Origin: Bacteroidetes bacterium MED-G13 | Lineage (GTDB): Bacteria > Bacteroidota > Bacteroidia > Flavobacteriales > Flavobacteriaceae | NCBI GenBank assembly: GCA_002457735.1 | Contig: NTKO01000008.1 | Coordinates: forward strand, 1 to 42,513 | Length of the DNA: 42,513 nucleotides | Direction: 5' to 3' | Shown here: piece by piece, positions 30,415-39,687 of the stretch | Layout of the letters: the number at the start of each line of letters is the position of its first letter | Numbering within the stretch: the first letter of the stretch is position 1 | The notes under the pieces: generated by a model | Seen by the model: only the letters and a program-made list of their open reading frames with translations | Told to the model about the DNA's origin: nothing | Databases searched by the model: none | Position numbers and translations under genes: made by a program

Positions 30415-31446
30415 TTAATTAATTCGTGAAACTTTTGTTGTTCGGCCCTTTTTAAAAATATCATACTTTGTTTTTTTTCCCTTTCTCAATACCTTTTTCT
30501 CATCAAAAGGTTTTCTAAAAGTTTCTCTACACTCATAGGAGCAACAATTTTCCATTATTTCTTTGCAATCATTACATTGGATGAATAATAAATGACAGGC
30601 ATCATTGGCACAATTAGTATGAATGTCAAAAGGGGTTCCGCATTGGTGGCAATTTGCAATAACTTGTTTGCCAACTTCTTCAGCCATTCTACCGTCGAAA
30701 ACAAAGTTTTTCCCAATAAAATTATTTTCTAAACCCTGCTCTTTGACTTGTTTTGCATATTCTATAATTCCGCCCTCAAGTTGGTAAACATTCTGAAAAC
30801 CTTTATGTTTAAAATAAGCGCTTGCTTTTTCACATCTTATTCCACCTGTACAATACATTAATAATTTCTTATTTTTTTTGTTCTTTAGAATATCTCTTTC
30901 AATTATACTTAATGAGTCTCTAAAAGTGTCAACATCAGGGCAGATTGCTTCTTTAAAATGTCCAATTTCACTTTCATAGTGATTTCTCATATCCAATACT
31001 ATAGAGTTTTTGTCTTTCATATGATTATTAAACTCTTTTGCATTTAAATGTTCTCCTTTTTTTGTTACATCAAAAGAATTATCATTTAATCCATCGGCAA
31101 CAATTTTATTTTTTACCTTAATTTTTAGCTTTAAAAAAGATTTCAAATTGTGTTGTAATGCTACATTAATTCGAAGATCCTTCAAAAAATAAATTTTCAT
31201 TAAATGATTTGAAAATGTATTCAAATTTTTCTTAGGTAAAGAAAGTTGGGCATTTATACCCTCATTTGCAATATAAATTCTTCCCAAAACATCAATGCTA
31301 TTCCAAAAAATGAAAAGATCATCTCTAAGTTTTGACGGGTTTTTTATACTTGCATATTTGTAGAATGACAATGTAATTCTCTCTAAATTTGAAGCCTCTA
31401 ATATTTTTTCTCTCTCATTAGAGCTGAGTTTGTTGTACAGTTGCAT
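30415..31446 (-). CDS. trhO: tRNA U34 hydroxylase TrhO (rhodanese family, UPF0176)
   Basis: This 343-residue protein has an N-terminal acylphosphatase-like domain (IYIANEGINAQLSL) and a rhodanese domain with active-site Cys199 (LLMYCTGGIRCEKASAYF). The C-terminal Cys cluster (CHQCGTPF, CANDACHLLFIQC, CCSYEC) likely binds zinc. TrhO installs 5-hydroxyuridine at tRNA position 34 using oxygen and prephenate-independent chemistry. A -7 box lies upstream at 31469-31476. Confidence 0.93.
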   Translation of the reverse strand: MQLYNKLSSNEREKILEASNLERITLSFYKYASIKNPSKLRDDLFIFWNSIDVLGRIYIANEGINAQLSLPKKNLNTFSNHLMKIYFLKDLRINVALQHNLKSFLKLKIKVKNKIVADGLNDNSFDVTKKGEHLNAKEFNNHMKDKNSIVLDMRNHYESEIGHFKEAICPDVDTFRDSLSIIERDILKNKKNKKLLMYCTGGIRCEKASAYFKHKGFQNVYQLEGGIIEYAKQVKEQGLENNFIGKNFVFDGRMAEEVGKQVIANCHQCGTPFDIHTNCANDACHLLFIQCNDCKEIMENCCSYECRETFRKPFDEKKVLRKGKKTKYDIFKKGRTTKVSRIN

Positions 31447-31468
31447 GCTATACTGTTTTAATTAATTA

Positions 31469-31476
31469 CAAAAGTA
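31469..31476 (-). promoter_or_regulatory. -7 box of trhO-gldH-PBP1A
   Basis: TACTTTTG on the minus strand fits TAnnTTTG and lies 22 nt before the trhO ATG. The three genes that follow are packed with almost no spacing and probably share it. Confidence 0.45.
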
Positions 31477-31557
31477 GATAAAAAAGATAAAATTCATCCT
31501 TTCTTATATTGTATTGTGTTAAAAGATGTCATAAATTAGTAATGAAAATTAACTACT

Positions 31558-32550
31558 ATGGGGAACGAAAAAGAAGACAAACTTAAAGCCTTAAAATTAA
31601 CGCTTGACAAACTGGATAAAACATATGGAAAAGGAACCGTAATGAAAATGGGTGATAGACCAGATGAAAATGTTGAGGCCATATCATCTGGATCCATTGG
31701 ACTTGACTTAGCTCTGGGTGTAGGCGGTTACCCCAAAGGCAGGGTTGTTGAAATTTACGGACCCGAATCCTCTGGAAAAACAACGCTAACATTACATGCA
31801 ATTGCTGAATGTCAAAAAAAAGGTGGCATAGCTGCTTTCATTGATGCTGAACATGCTTTTGACAGGTTTTATGCAGAAAAATTAGGTGTAGATATAGAGA
31901 ATCTTATCATCTCTCAGCCTGATCATGGTGAACAAGCTTTGGAGATTGCTGATAACCTGATCCGCTCTGGCGCAATTGATATGGTCATTATTGATTCAGT
32001 CGCTGCTCTTACGCCAAAAAGTGAAATTGAAGGTGAGATGGGTGACTCTAAAATGGGATTGCATGCAAGACTAATGTCTCAGGCATTAAGAAAACTAACA
32101 GGCTCAATCAGTAAAACTAATTGCACAGTTTTTTTTATTAATCAATTAAGAGAAAAAATTGGAATCATGTTTGGAAATCCAGAAACTACAACAGGTGGAA
32201 ATGCACTTAAGTTTTATGCTTCCATAAGAATTGATATACGAAGATCAACTCAAATTAAAAGCAGTGATGGAGCAGTAATTGGTAATAAAACTAGGGTAAA
32301 AATTGTAAAAAATAAAGTTGCTCCACCATTCAAATTAGCTGAATTTGATATTATGTATGGGGAAGGTATCTCAAAGGTTGGAGAAATAATTGACCTTTGT
32401 GTTAATGCTGAAATTATTAATAAAAGTGGATCATGGTTTAGTTATGAGGGAACCAAATTAGGTCAAGGAAGAGATTCTGTAAAAGCTTTGCTTAAGGATA
32501 ATCCTGATCTTTGTGAAACACTTGAAAAAAAATTAAAGGAAATTTTTTAA
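31558..32550 (+). CDS. recA: RecA recombinase
   Basis: This 330-residue protein is full length apart from a short C-terminal tail. Walker A is GPESSGKT (68-75), and [21 protein letters not shown] and [10 protein letters not shown] are also present. It drives homologous strand exchange and LexA-type co-cleavage. No SOS box is recognised upstream. It converges on plsC with stops overlapping. Confidence 0.98.
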   Translation: MGNEKEDKLKALKLTLDKLDKTYGKGTVMKMGDRPDENVEAISSGSIGLDLALGVGGYPKGRVVEIYGPESSGKTTLTLHAIAECQKKGGIAAFIDAEHAFDRFYAEKLGVDIENLIISQPDHGEQALEIADNLIRSGAIDMVIIDSVAALTPKSEIEGEMGDSKMGLHARLMSQALRKLTGSISKTNCTVFFINQLREKIGIMFGNPETTTGGNALKFYASIRIDIRRSTQIKSSDGAVIGNKTRVKIVKNKVAPPFKLAEFDIMYGEGISKVGEIIDLCVNAEIINKSGSWFSYEGTKLGQGRDSVKALLKDNPDLCETLEKKLKEIF

Positions 32551-33311
32551 GAGGTCTCCAAATCTGAAAGTATTAAATCCCTTACTTTATTACATAATGT
32601 ATTGACATCTTTTCTTGTCATATTTTCAGTAATTATTGGATCGTGAATTTTAACCCTCAATTGGCCAGGGCTTCCCTTTGATCCAGCTAAAAGGCCACCG
32701 TAACTCCAAGGAAATCTTTTCTTATTATCTAAAAATGTCATGGGGACAATAGGTATTTTGTGGTCGATTGCTATAGAAAATGCACCATGTTTGAATGGCC
32801 CCAAGTTTACATCAAGAGAGGGCACCGTACCTTCAGGAAAAATCACTATACTAATCCCTTCCTTTAATTTTTTTTCGGTTTGTACAAACACATTTTTTTT
32901 GCTTTCGTTGCTTGACCGATCAACTAAAATCATAGTTTTTTTATAGACATAACCAAAAAATGGAATTTTTTCTAATTCTTTTTTGCCTATGAAAACTAAA
33001 GGATGATTTCTAATGGATGAAACCATTAACATGATATCAATCATTGAAACATGATTAGCAACAAAAATATAAGGTGATCCAGGAGACAAGTTAATTTTAC
33101 TTTCAACTTTTGGGAACATTCCCATTCCAAATAAGACTAAATCAGACCAGAATACAGCCATTTTAGAAAATTTTTTAAATAATTTAGGATTTAGAGCAAC
33201 AAAGAAGAATGATGGAAATAAAATTAAAATTGTGAGAACTAATACTAATAAATAAAACCAAATATTATAAAACGCCCAAAAAATATATTTCAATGCCTTC
33301 ACAAGTTTCAA
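32547..33311 (-). CDS. plsC: 1-acyl-sn-glycerol-3-phosphate acyltransferase (PlsC)
   Basis: This 254-residue protein has N-terminal membrane helices (about 10-40). The acyltransferase block I is NHVSMID (His87-x4-Asp92) and block III is FPEGTVPS. It acylates lysophosphatidic acid to phosphatidic acid in phospholipid synthesis. The start is TTG, or possibly a GTG four codons later. Its 3' end overlaps the recA end by 4 nt. Confidence 0.9.
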   Translation of the reverse strand: MKLVKALKYIFWAFYNIWFYLLVLVLTILILFPSFFFVALNPKLFKKFSKMAVFWSDLVLFGMGMFPKVESKINLSPGSPYIFVANHVSMIDIMLMVSSIRNHPLVFIGKKELEKIPFFGYVYKKTMILVDRSSNESKKNVFVQTEKKLKEGISIVIFPEGTVPSLDVNLGPFKHGAFSIAIDHKIPIVPMTFLDNKKRFPWSYGGLLAGSKGSPGQLRVKIHDPIITENMTRKDVNTLCNKVRDLILSDLETS

Positions 33312-33340
33312 AACTAATTAATTTATTTTAATAAAAGGGT

Positions 33341-33348
33341 TAACTTTG
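33341..33348 (+). promoter_or_regulatory. -7 box immediately before trpS
   Basis: TAACTTTG fits TAnnTTTG and ends only 4 nt before the ATG at 33353, so the transcript would start at or near the A of the start codon. A -33 TTG is not seen. Confidence 0.45.
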
Positions 33349-33352
33349 TTTT

Positions 33353-34333
33353 ATGGGTGAAAAATTAAAGAGAATTCTAACGGGCGTACAAAGTACGGGA
33401 GTTCCTCATCTTGGCAATATCCTAGGGGCTATTATTCCTGCTATTGAATTTTCAAAAAAAGAAAATATTAAAAGCTATTTGTTTATTGCAGATTTTCACT
33501 CTTTGACTCAAATTAAAAATTCTGAAGAATTAAAGAAAAACACATTGTATACTGCTGCAGCTTGGTTAGCTTGTGGATTAAACCCAGACAAAACAGTATT
33601 CTATAAACAAAGTGATATTCCACAGGTATCTGAACTAGCTTGGTACTTAAGCTGTTTTTTTCCGTTTAAAAGACTATCATTAGCACATAGCTTCAAAGAC
33701 AAACAAGATAGGCTAGATGATGTCAACGCAGGGTTATTTAACTATCCCATGCTTATGGCAGCTGACATATTAATGTACGATGCTGATGTAGTTCCAGTAG
33801 GAAAAGACAACCTACAGCACTTAGAAATCACCAGAAATGTGGCTAACAGATTCCATAATGTTTTTGGAAATACATTTACATTACCTGTCGGCCATTTACA
33901 AGATGATACAAAATTAATTACTGGAACGGATGGAGCAAAAATGAGCAAAAGTAAGAACAATATAATTGATATTTTTGCAGACGAAAAAGTTCTAAAAAAA
34001 CAAATTATGTCAATAAAAACGGACTCCACAGCAATTGAAGATTCTAAAGATTGGAAAAACTGTAACCTCTTTAAAATTTATAGACTACTTGCAAAAAAAG
34101 ATGAAATTGAATCAATGAAAAAAAATTATGAACTTGGGGGGTATGGATATGGTCAGGCTAAAAAAGAACTACTTAATCTGATACTAAAAAAATATGAACT
34201 TGAGAGAGGTAGGTTCCAGCATTATATAGCTAACGCAGACAAAGTTGAAAAGATATTAAAAGATGGTGCAAAAAAAGCAAATGTAACTGCTGATAAAGTT
34301 TTGAATAGAGTGCGTAAAAAATTAGGTTATTAA
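33353..34333 (+). CDS. trpS: Tryptophanyl-tRNA synthetase
   Basis: This 326-residue class I synthetase has the HIGH-type motif PHLGN (18-22) after TGVQSTG and KMSKSKNN near residue 197. Landmarks of TrpRS such as DVVPVGKDNLQHLEITR are present. It charges tRNA-Trp. Length is normal. The HU/SPOR gene follows 46 nt later. Confidence 0.97.
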   Translation: MGEKLKRILTGVQSTGVPHLGNILGAIIPAIEFSKKENIKSYLFIADFHSLTQIKNSEELKKNTLYTAAAWLACGLNPDKTVFYKQSDIPQVSELAWYLSCFFPFKRLSLAHSFKDKQDRLDDVNAGLFNYPMLMAADILMYDADVVPVGKDNLQHLEITRNVANRFHNVFGNTFTLPVGHLQDDTKLITGTDGAKMSKSKNNIIDIFADEKVLKKQIMSIKTDSTAIEDSKDWKNCNLFKIYRLLAKKDEIESMKKNYELGGYGYGQAKKELLNLILKKYELERGRFQHYIANADKVEKILKDGAKKANVTADKVLNRVRKKLGY

Positions 34334-34379
34334 ATAAAGAGTTTAATATTTTTTATATATTGATATATATTATTTTGAA

Positions 34380-35261
34380 ATGAAATTCAACAACCATATT
34401 TTTCCATTATTAAAAGAATACGACTGTGTTGTAATTCCAAATTTTGGATCTTTTGTTTGCAGAAATATCTCCGCAAAATTTAGTGAAAATCGTTCAAAGC
34501 TACTCCCTCCAAATAAAGAAATTGTATTTAATAAAAACTTGAAAAAAAATGACGGCGTTTTGGTAAAAAATATTTCAGAATTAAAAAATATTTCATACTC
34601 TGACGCAGAAGAAAAAATTAATTCATGGGTTAAGAAAATTAACAAGAAAATTAACAAGGGCAAAAGTATTGCATTTGAAAAAATAGGTTCCTTAAGAAAA
34701 ATTGACAAGAATTTCATTTTTGAGCCAAACCATAATAGTATATTTCTTAAAAGCTCTTACGGTTTGTCGGCAGTGCATACTCTACAAATAAATAAAACAA
34801 AAATAATTAAGCCTTCTTTTAATAATACAATGCTTAAATACGCTGCAATTTTAATTTTGTTTGTTTCCTTTTCTGCAATTGCTTTAAATTCTTATTTTGA
34901 TTCTGTAAAAAATTTTAACGAAAACTCTTACTTAGTTGCAAGCAAAGAAGTCAGTAAAAAAATTCAAAGAGCAACTTTTAGTATAAACCCTGTTATTCCC
35001 TTGGTTACTTTACCTATTGAAAAGAAATATGGAAATTTTCATATTATTGCTGGATCATTTAGGTTCGAAGAGAATTCACTAAAAATGATTGATTTATTAA
35101 AGAAAAAAGGTTTTATTGAAGCAAGAAAAGTCGGCGTGAACCCATATGGACTAATTCAAGTTGCTTATAACAGTTATGATTCTGTAGAATCAGCAAGAGC
35201 TGCCCTTGAGCTACTAAGAGACTCCGAAGATGAGAATGCTTGGCTTCTTATAAAAAATTAG
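34380..35261 (+). CDS. HU-CCDC81 / SPOR domain protein
   Basis: This 293-residue protein has an N-terminal HU-like DNA-binding-fold domain (LKEYDCVVIPNFGSFVC) followed by a second (YSDAEEKINSWVKKINKK). A single membrane helix (YAAILILFVSFSAIALNSYF, about 154-173) and a C-terminal SPOR domain (FHIIAGSFRFEENSLKMIDLL to about 290) follow. SPOR binds denuded septal glycan, so the protein probably links cytoplasmic and septal events in division. This combination is typical of Bacteroidota. Confidence 0.9.
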   Translation: MKFNNHIFPLLKEYDCVVIPNFGSFVCRNISAKFSENRSKLLPPNKEIVFNKNLKKNDGVLVKNISELKNISYSDAEEKINSWVKKINKKINKGKSIAFEKIGSLRKIDKNFIFEPNHNSIFLKSSYGLSAVHTLQINKTKIIKPSFNNTMLKYAAILILFVSFSAIALNSYFDSVKNFNENSYLVASKEVSKKIQRATFSINPVIPLVTLPIEKKYGNFHIIAGSFRFEENSLKMIDLLKKKGFIEARKVGVNPYGLIQVAYNSYDSVESARAALELLRDSEDENAWLLIKN

Positions 35262-35272
35262 GTTAGCCCAAA

Positions 35273-35785
35273 ATGCCTCCAAAAAGTAAAACACCTAAAG
35301 ACTCTTTAACCATTCTTACAGATACTGTTCTGCCTGGAGAAACAAATGCAATAAATAATTTATTTGGTGGAGAGCTCCTTGCAAGGATGGATAGAGCTGC
35401 TGCAATTTCAGCTAAAAGACACTCTAAACAATTTGTTGTTACATCATCTGTTAATAATGTGTCATTTGGAATGCCTATACCGCTTGGAAGCACAGTGACT
35501 ATAGAAGCAAAAGTTTCCAGAGCATTTAATTCTTCAATGGAAGTATATATAGATGTTTGGATTGACAATAGTAATGGAGAAAAAATCAAAGCTAATGAAG
35601 CAATTTATACATTTGTTGCTGTAGACAAAAATGGACGTCCAACAAAAATTGATAAAATTTTTCCAGAAACTAGTATCGAAAAAGAAAGATATGAAGCAGC
35701 TCTCAGAAGAAAGCAGCTGAGCTTAGTTCTTGCTGGTAAATTGAGTGTTAACGAAGCTACTGAACTAAAAGCTTTATTTTACTAA
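35273..35785 (+). CDS. Acyl-CoA thioesterase (hotdog fold)
   Basis: This 170-residue protein has NLFGGELLARMDRAAAISAKRH with the helix-start Asp used for thioester hydrolysis. VTSSVNNVSFGMPIPLGSTVTIEAKV and a late YTFVAVDKNGRP match the YciA/acyl-CoA hydrolase group. It releases CoA from medium or long acyl-CoA. It lies 11 nt after the SPOR gene and converges on the EnvC-like gene with no gap. Confidence 0.92.
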   Translation: MPPKSKTPKDSLTILTDTVLPGETNAINNLFGGELLARMDRAAAISAKRHSKQFVVTSSVNNVSFGMPIPLGSTVTIEAKVSRAFNSSMEVYIDVWIDNSNGEKIKANEAIYTFVAVDKNGRPTKIDKIFPETSIEKERYEAALRRKQLSLVLAGKLSVNEATELKALFY

Positions 35786-36976
35786 TTACATTTTGTAAAT
35801 CCAGCTTGCAGGGTTTTGTGGAATCCCTTCTTTAAAAATACTAAAACTTAAAATTGTTTGTTTTGTAATTTTGTCTGTTGTAATCTCACCTATTTTCTGT
35901 TTTAGCTTAACCTTTTCTCCTTTTTTGACAAAAATTGCTTCAAGATTTTTATATGCTGTAAAAAAACTACCGTGCTGAATTAAAACTGTATATAAATTAT
36001 TTTTTGATAAAATAACTGAATAAACATTACCCTCAAAAATTGATCTTGCATAAGAGTTTTCTGATGTTCTTACTCTTACTCCATTACTCTGAATTGTAGC
36101 TGTTTTAACAATAGGATGGGGTTGCTTCCCAAAGCCAAGAACTACATATCCCTTTTCTACAGGCCAAGGCAATTTCCCTTTATTATTATTAAAATTTTTT
36201 GAAATTAGTTTTGCCTCAGCAGTCAATTCAAATCCTTTTTTCTTACTTCTTGATTTTGCTAAAGCATCAGCTATAATCTTTTGAATCTTAGCATCAATTT
36301 CTCTAGATAATTTTTGTTTAGAATTTATTTGTTGAATATAACTCGTTTGATTTTGATTGATTCGAGAAACTAATTCATTTAAATTTAAAAGCTCCAAATC
36401 CAATTCTTTTCTTATTAGTTTGTTTTCTTTGATTAGAAGCTCCTTGCCTGTTTTTTGTGAATCCAATAAAATAATTGTTCTATTAATTTCTGACGTTGTG
36501 ATATCTAATCTTGATAATATTTTGGATTGATAATTTGCATATTGTTTAAAATATTGGATGCGTTTAAATACCTGGTAAAATGATGAGGAAGAAAAAATAT
36601 ATTTTATTTTATTTAAACTTGACTTTGTCTTGTAAGATTTGAGAATCATTTTTGAAAGTTCATCTTTCAGGCTAGTTTCTCTGTCTTTTAAGCTTCTAAA
36701 CTTTATTTCATTTTCCTCAATATTTGAAACAATTAGATTCAGCTGATCATTCATGTTTTCTATTAGCCTCTCTTGTAAACTAGTCTTATATTTTACATCT
36801 TCTGCATTAGACAGAATTAGCTTTTTTTCCTTTTTAGAGTTAGATAGTTTGTTTTGAATTTTTGCTATCTCAGTCAATAAATCTTTTTTTTGTTTCTCTA
36901 AACTTGATTTATTTTGAGCAACTCCCTGAAAACAAAATGCAAAAACAATTATTAAAATAGTGCTTACATTTTTCAT
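35786..36976 (-). CDS. EnvC-like murein hydrolase activator (degenerate M23)
   Basis: This 396-residue protein has a signal peptide (to about VAQ, residue 20). A long coiled coil (about 22-245) is followed by a C-terminal LytM domain. The zinc ligands of active M23 peptidases are not kept: the first His/Asp segment reads TIQSNGVRV, then HGSFFTAYKNL, and the final HxH is replaced by ILSFSIFKEG. It is thus expected to activate an amidase at the septum rather than cut peptidoglycan. It overlaps the DUF4292 stop by one base (TAATG). Confidence 0.9.
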   Translation of the reverse strand: MKNVSTILIIVFAFCFQGVAQNKSSLEKQKKDLLTEIAKIQNKLSNSKKEKKLILSNAEDVKYKTSLQERLIENMNDQLNLIVSNIEENEIKFRSLKDRETSLKDELSKMILKSYKTKSSLNKIKYIFSSSSFYQVFKRIQYFKQYANYQSKILSRLDITTSEINRTIILLDSQKTGKELLIKENKLIRKELDLELLNLNELVSRINQNQTSYIQQINSKQKLSREIDAKIQKIIADALAKSRSKKKGFELTAEAKLISKNFNNNKGKLPWPVEKGYVVLGFGKQPHPIVKTATIQSNGVRVRTSENSYARSIFEGNVYSVILSKNNLYTVLIQHGSFFTAYKNLEAIFVKKGEKVKLKQKIGEITTDKITKQTILSFSIFKEGIPQNPASWIYKM

Positions 36977-37719
36977 TACTGCAAAATAGCTTTATAGTTA
37001 TTTGGAATTTTGAAAGGCATATTGATTTTTTCAACTAAATTGAATGATTTAAATTCAATTTTAAGTAGAATTTCTCCGTTCTTAAATAGTCTAATTTGTG
37101 CTGGAAATTGACTTCCGTTTATTGTATTAAAAGAGTCATAGCTAAGAAAAATTTTGTTAGCACCATCGTCAAAGACATAACTTCGTACATTGAAATCATA
37201 GGGACTTAAGGTGGTCAAAACTTCAAAACTTTTATTTAAAAAATCTATTGAGGTTTTAAAAGAATAGCCAGATTCCGATTCACCTACATAATCCTTATAG
37301 CTAATTCCTGTAACAATCTCACCTAATATAAGTCTTTGTAATGTTTTAAAATCAATATCTAAACCTACTTGTTGATTGAAATAGTTAAAATCAGATATTA
37401 AATACTTTTTTTCTAATTTATTATAGAATTTAACAGAGTCGTTATCTATAAGAAAACGAACAGCTCCCAATGCAGCATTAGCCCAGAGTTGCTGATCTTT
37501 TACAATTCTGATGTTTAGATTATTAGATCTATCTTTCCCATTGTTATTAATTGTAAGTCTTGCCTTGGCCTGTAAGTTTTTAAAATCCTTAACAGTTTTA
37601 TTTGCATTTCTCAGTACTTTCTTAGCAGAATATTTTTTTATTCCATCTGTCAATACATTCTTTTTTACAGAACATGAGCAAATAAATAGTAAAATAAATA
37701 GTAAAATATAGTTTTTCAT
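36976..37719 (-). CDS. DUF4292 lipoprotein (LolA-like fold)
   Basis: I choose the internal ATG at 37719 (MKNYILLFILLFICSCS, with lipobox Cys16) because the longer frame overlaps dut by over 80 nt and lacks a signal peptide. That gives 247 residues. Lipobox, NNLNIRIVKDQQLWANAALG, FYNKLEKKYLIS and LSPYDFNVRSYVF fit the Bacteroidota DUF4292 family. It is an outer-membrane lipoprotein whose fold resembles LolA/LolB. The role is not known. It is usually linked to the EnvC-like gene, as here. Confidence 0.85.
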   Translation of the reverse strand: MKNYILLFILLFICSCSVKKNVLTDGIKKYSAKKVLRNANKTVKDFKNLQAKARLTINNNGKDRSNNLNIRIVKDQQLWANAALGAVRFLIDNDSVKFYNKLEKKYLISDFNYFNQQVGLDIDFKTLQRLILGEIVTGISYKDYVGESESGYSFKTSIDFLNKSFEVLTTLSPYDFNVRSYVFDDGANKIFLSYDSFNTINGSQFPAQIRLFKNGEILLKIEFKSFNLVEKINMPFKIPNNYKAILQ

Positions 37720-37726
37720 TATTATT

Positions 37727-38158
37727 CTAAATTCCAGTGCTTCCAAAGCCACTTTCTCCTCTGACAGATTTGCCAAGGCTAGTTTTTGGATTCCATGAAA
37801 TAACTTCATGTTTAGCTACAACCATTTGTGCGATTCTATCACCAGAACAAATTTCAAAATCTTGTGATGAAAGGTTAACTATTACAACTGCAATCTCTCC
37901 TCGGTAGTCAGCATCTATAGTACCAGGAGAGTTCAAAACTGTAATTCCATTTTTTAGGGCCAAGCCACTTCTGGGTCTGATTTGTGCTTCATAACCCTTC
38001 TTTAATGAAATGAACAAGCCCGTTTTTATTGCTTTTCTTTCTAAGGGTTTGATAGTAATAGGTTCTATCAAAAATGCCTTAAGATCCATTCCAGCAGACT
38101 GTTCTGTTTCATACTTTGGTAAATCATTATTTGATTTATTAACAATATCTATAATCAT
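37727..38158 (-). CDS. dut: dUTP diphosphatase
   Basis: This 143-residue trimeric dUTPase has all five motifs in order: AGMDLKAF, RPRSGLALKNG, GTIDADYRGE, RIAQMVV and the glycine-rich tail RGESGFGSTG. It removes dUTP to keep uracil out of DNA. Start and flippase stop overlap by 4 nt (ATGA). Confidence 0.97.
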   Translation of the reverse strand: MIIDIVNKSNNDLPKYETEQSAGMDLKAFLIEPITIKPLERKAIKTGLFISLKKGYEAQIRPRSGLALKNGITVLNSPGTIDADYRGEIAVVIVNLSSQDFEICSGDRIAQMVVAKHEVISWNPKTSLGKSVRGESGFGSTGI

Positions 38159-39621
38159 CTTAAAATTGCAAATAAGTTATAAATTCTTTTTTTCTCAATC
38201 ACAAAAATTATAAGGTTCATTATTAAAATACATAAAACACCTATTTGTAGATTATTTCTGAAACAATAAAAAGATAGTAAAGATAAGGATACAGAAATTA
38301 TAAAATAAAATATAATCTTATTCACATTATAAGGAATTGGATAGTATCTTTTTCCGATAAAGTAAGACAAAATCATCATTGAGAAATATGCGACCAAGGT
38401 GGCAATTGCTGAGCCAAAAAATCCATAACTAGGGATCATTAAAAAATTAATTAATAAAGTTAAAAACGCACCAAATATAGAAATGTAAGCGGCAAATTTA
38501 GTTTTGTCGGTTACCTTGTACCACACAGACAGATTTTGATAAATTCCTAAGCAAAAGTTTGCGATTAAAATAATTGGAACAATATACATTGCCTTCCAAT
38601 ATTCTTCATCTCCAATAAAAATTACTTTAAGTAAGTCTAATGAAACAACGATCAAAACTAAAATTGATGAACCAATAATAACAAATGTTTCTAAAACTAA
38701 AGCATATTTTTTCTGTGGATCTTTTTTGTCAGCTTCACTGAAAAAAAAGGGCTCAATAGCAAGCTTATAGGCAGTTGAGAATAACATCATAAAAATAGCT
38801 AGTTTATAGCACGCCGAGTACATTCCAATTTGGGTTTTAGCAATAGACTCCGGCAGTAAAAAATCTAATAAAATTTTATCAAAGGTTTCATTAACTGTAA
38901 ATGCAAGACCAGAAACTAAAATGGGAAAAGCATAAACTAGCATTTTCTTTAAAAGATTAATATTTGCCCGATACTTTATGTTAAAGTAAAATGGAATTAG
39001 TAAAAGTAGTGATGTTATACTTGCCAAAAGATTTGCAATAAATATGTAAGCAACCTCATAATTATCTATATAAATGTTTTCAAGAATTGAGCTGTTTGTT
39101 GCCAAGTCCTTTAAAAAAATCAAGAGAAAAATATTTAGAAAGAAATAAACACATATATTGATTATTTTGACTAAAGAGTATTTTAATGCTCTTTGTTTTA
39201 ATCTCAAATATGCTAAAGGAATTACAGTCAAAACATCAACTACTAGAATCCATACTACAATATTTAAATATTTTACATCAATTTCTAAAAACTCAGAAAT
39301 ATTTAATTTAAATATGCTAAAAAAACACATGAAAACAACTGAGGTAAACACAATTGAAATAGCTGATGTACTTAACACATCATCCTTTTTCTTTTCAGAA
39401 TTATAAAACCTAAAGAAAGAGGTTTCCATTCCATATGATAAAACAACATTAAATAAAATTATATAAGAGAAAATTAAAGACAATGTGCCAAACTCAGCAA
39501 CTTCACTAATAACACTTTTATCAGTATGAATTCGTACAAGAATAACACTTATTAATCTAGGAAATACTGTGGCAAGTCCATAAATAAATGTCTGCTTAAA
39601 TAATTCAATGAATTTTTGCAA
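38155..39621 (-). CDS. Polysaccharide flippase (Wzx/MVF-like)
   Basis: This protein of about 488 residues has 12-14 membrane helices. FKQTFIYGLATVFPRLISVILV at the N-terminus and GMETSFFRFYNSEKK are typical of Bacteroidota oligosaccharide flippases, which move lipid-linked glycans across the inner membrane. I prefer the TTG at 39621. A frame open to TTG 39687, right after the atpG stop, adds 22 residues including a run of seven C on the coding strand. It is cotranscribed with dut (4-nt overlap). Confidence 0.88.
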   Translation of the reverse strand: MQKFIELFKQTFIYGLATVFPRLISVILVRIHTDKSVISEVAEFGTLSLIFSYIILFNVVLSYGMETSFFRFYNSEKKKDDVLSTSAISIVFTSVVFMCFFSIFKLNISEFLEIDVKYLNIVVWILVVDVLTVIPLAYLRLKQRALKYSLVKIINICVYFFLNIFLLIFLKDLATNSSILENIYIDNYEVAYIFIANLLASITSLLLLIPFYFNIKYRANINLLKKMLVYAFPILVSGLAFTVNETFDKILLDFLLPESIAKTQIGMYSACYKLAIFMMLFSTAYKLAIEPFFFSEADKKDPQKKYALVLETFVIIGSSILVLIVVSLDLLKVIFIGDEEYWKAMYIVPIILIANFCLGIYQNLSVWYKVTDKTKFAAYISIFGAFLTLLINFLMIPSYGFFGSAIATLVAYFSMMILSYFIGKRYYPIPYNVNKIIFYFIISVSLSLLSFYCFRNNLQIGVLCILIMNLIIFVIEKKRIYNLFAILR

Positions 39622-39687
39622 GCTTGATGAATTTAGATTTAAAAATAAACTAATAAAATTTGGAAAACAAGGGGGGGCAATAATCAA

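Noticed and set aside
31583-31801. Minus-strand frame inside recA
   Set aside because: It is the shadow of a highly conserved gene.
37680-37719. Minus-strand start of the DUF4292 gene (MKNYILLFILLF) resembles the repeat
   Set aside because: The match needs gaps. It has its own internal duplication coding LLFI, and similar hydrophobic codons in AT-rich DNA explain it.
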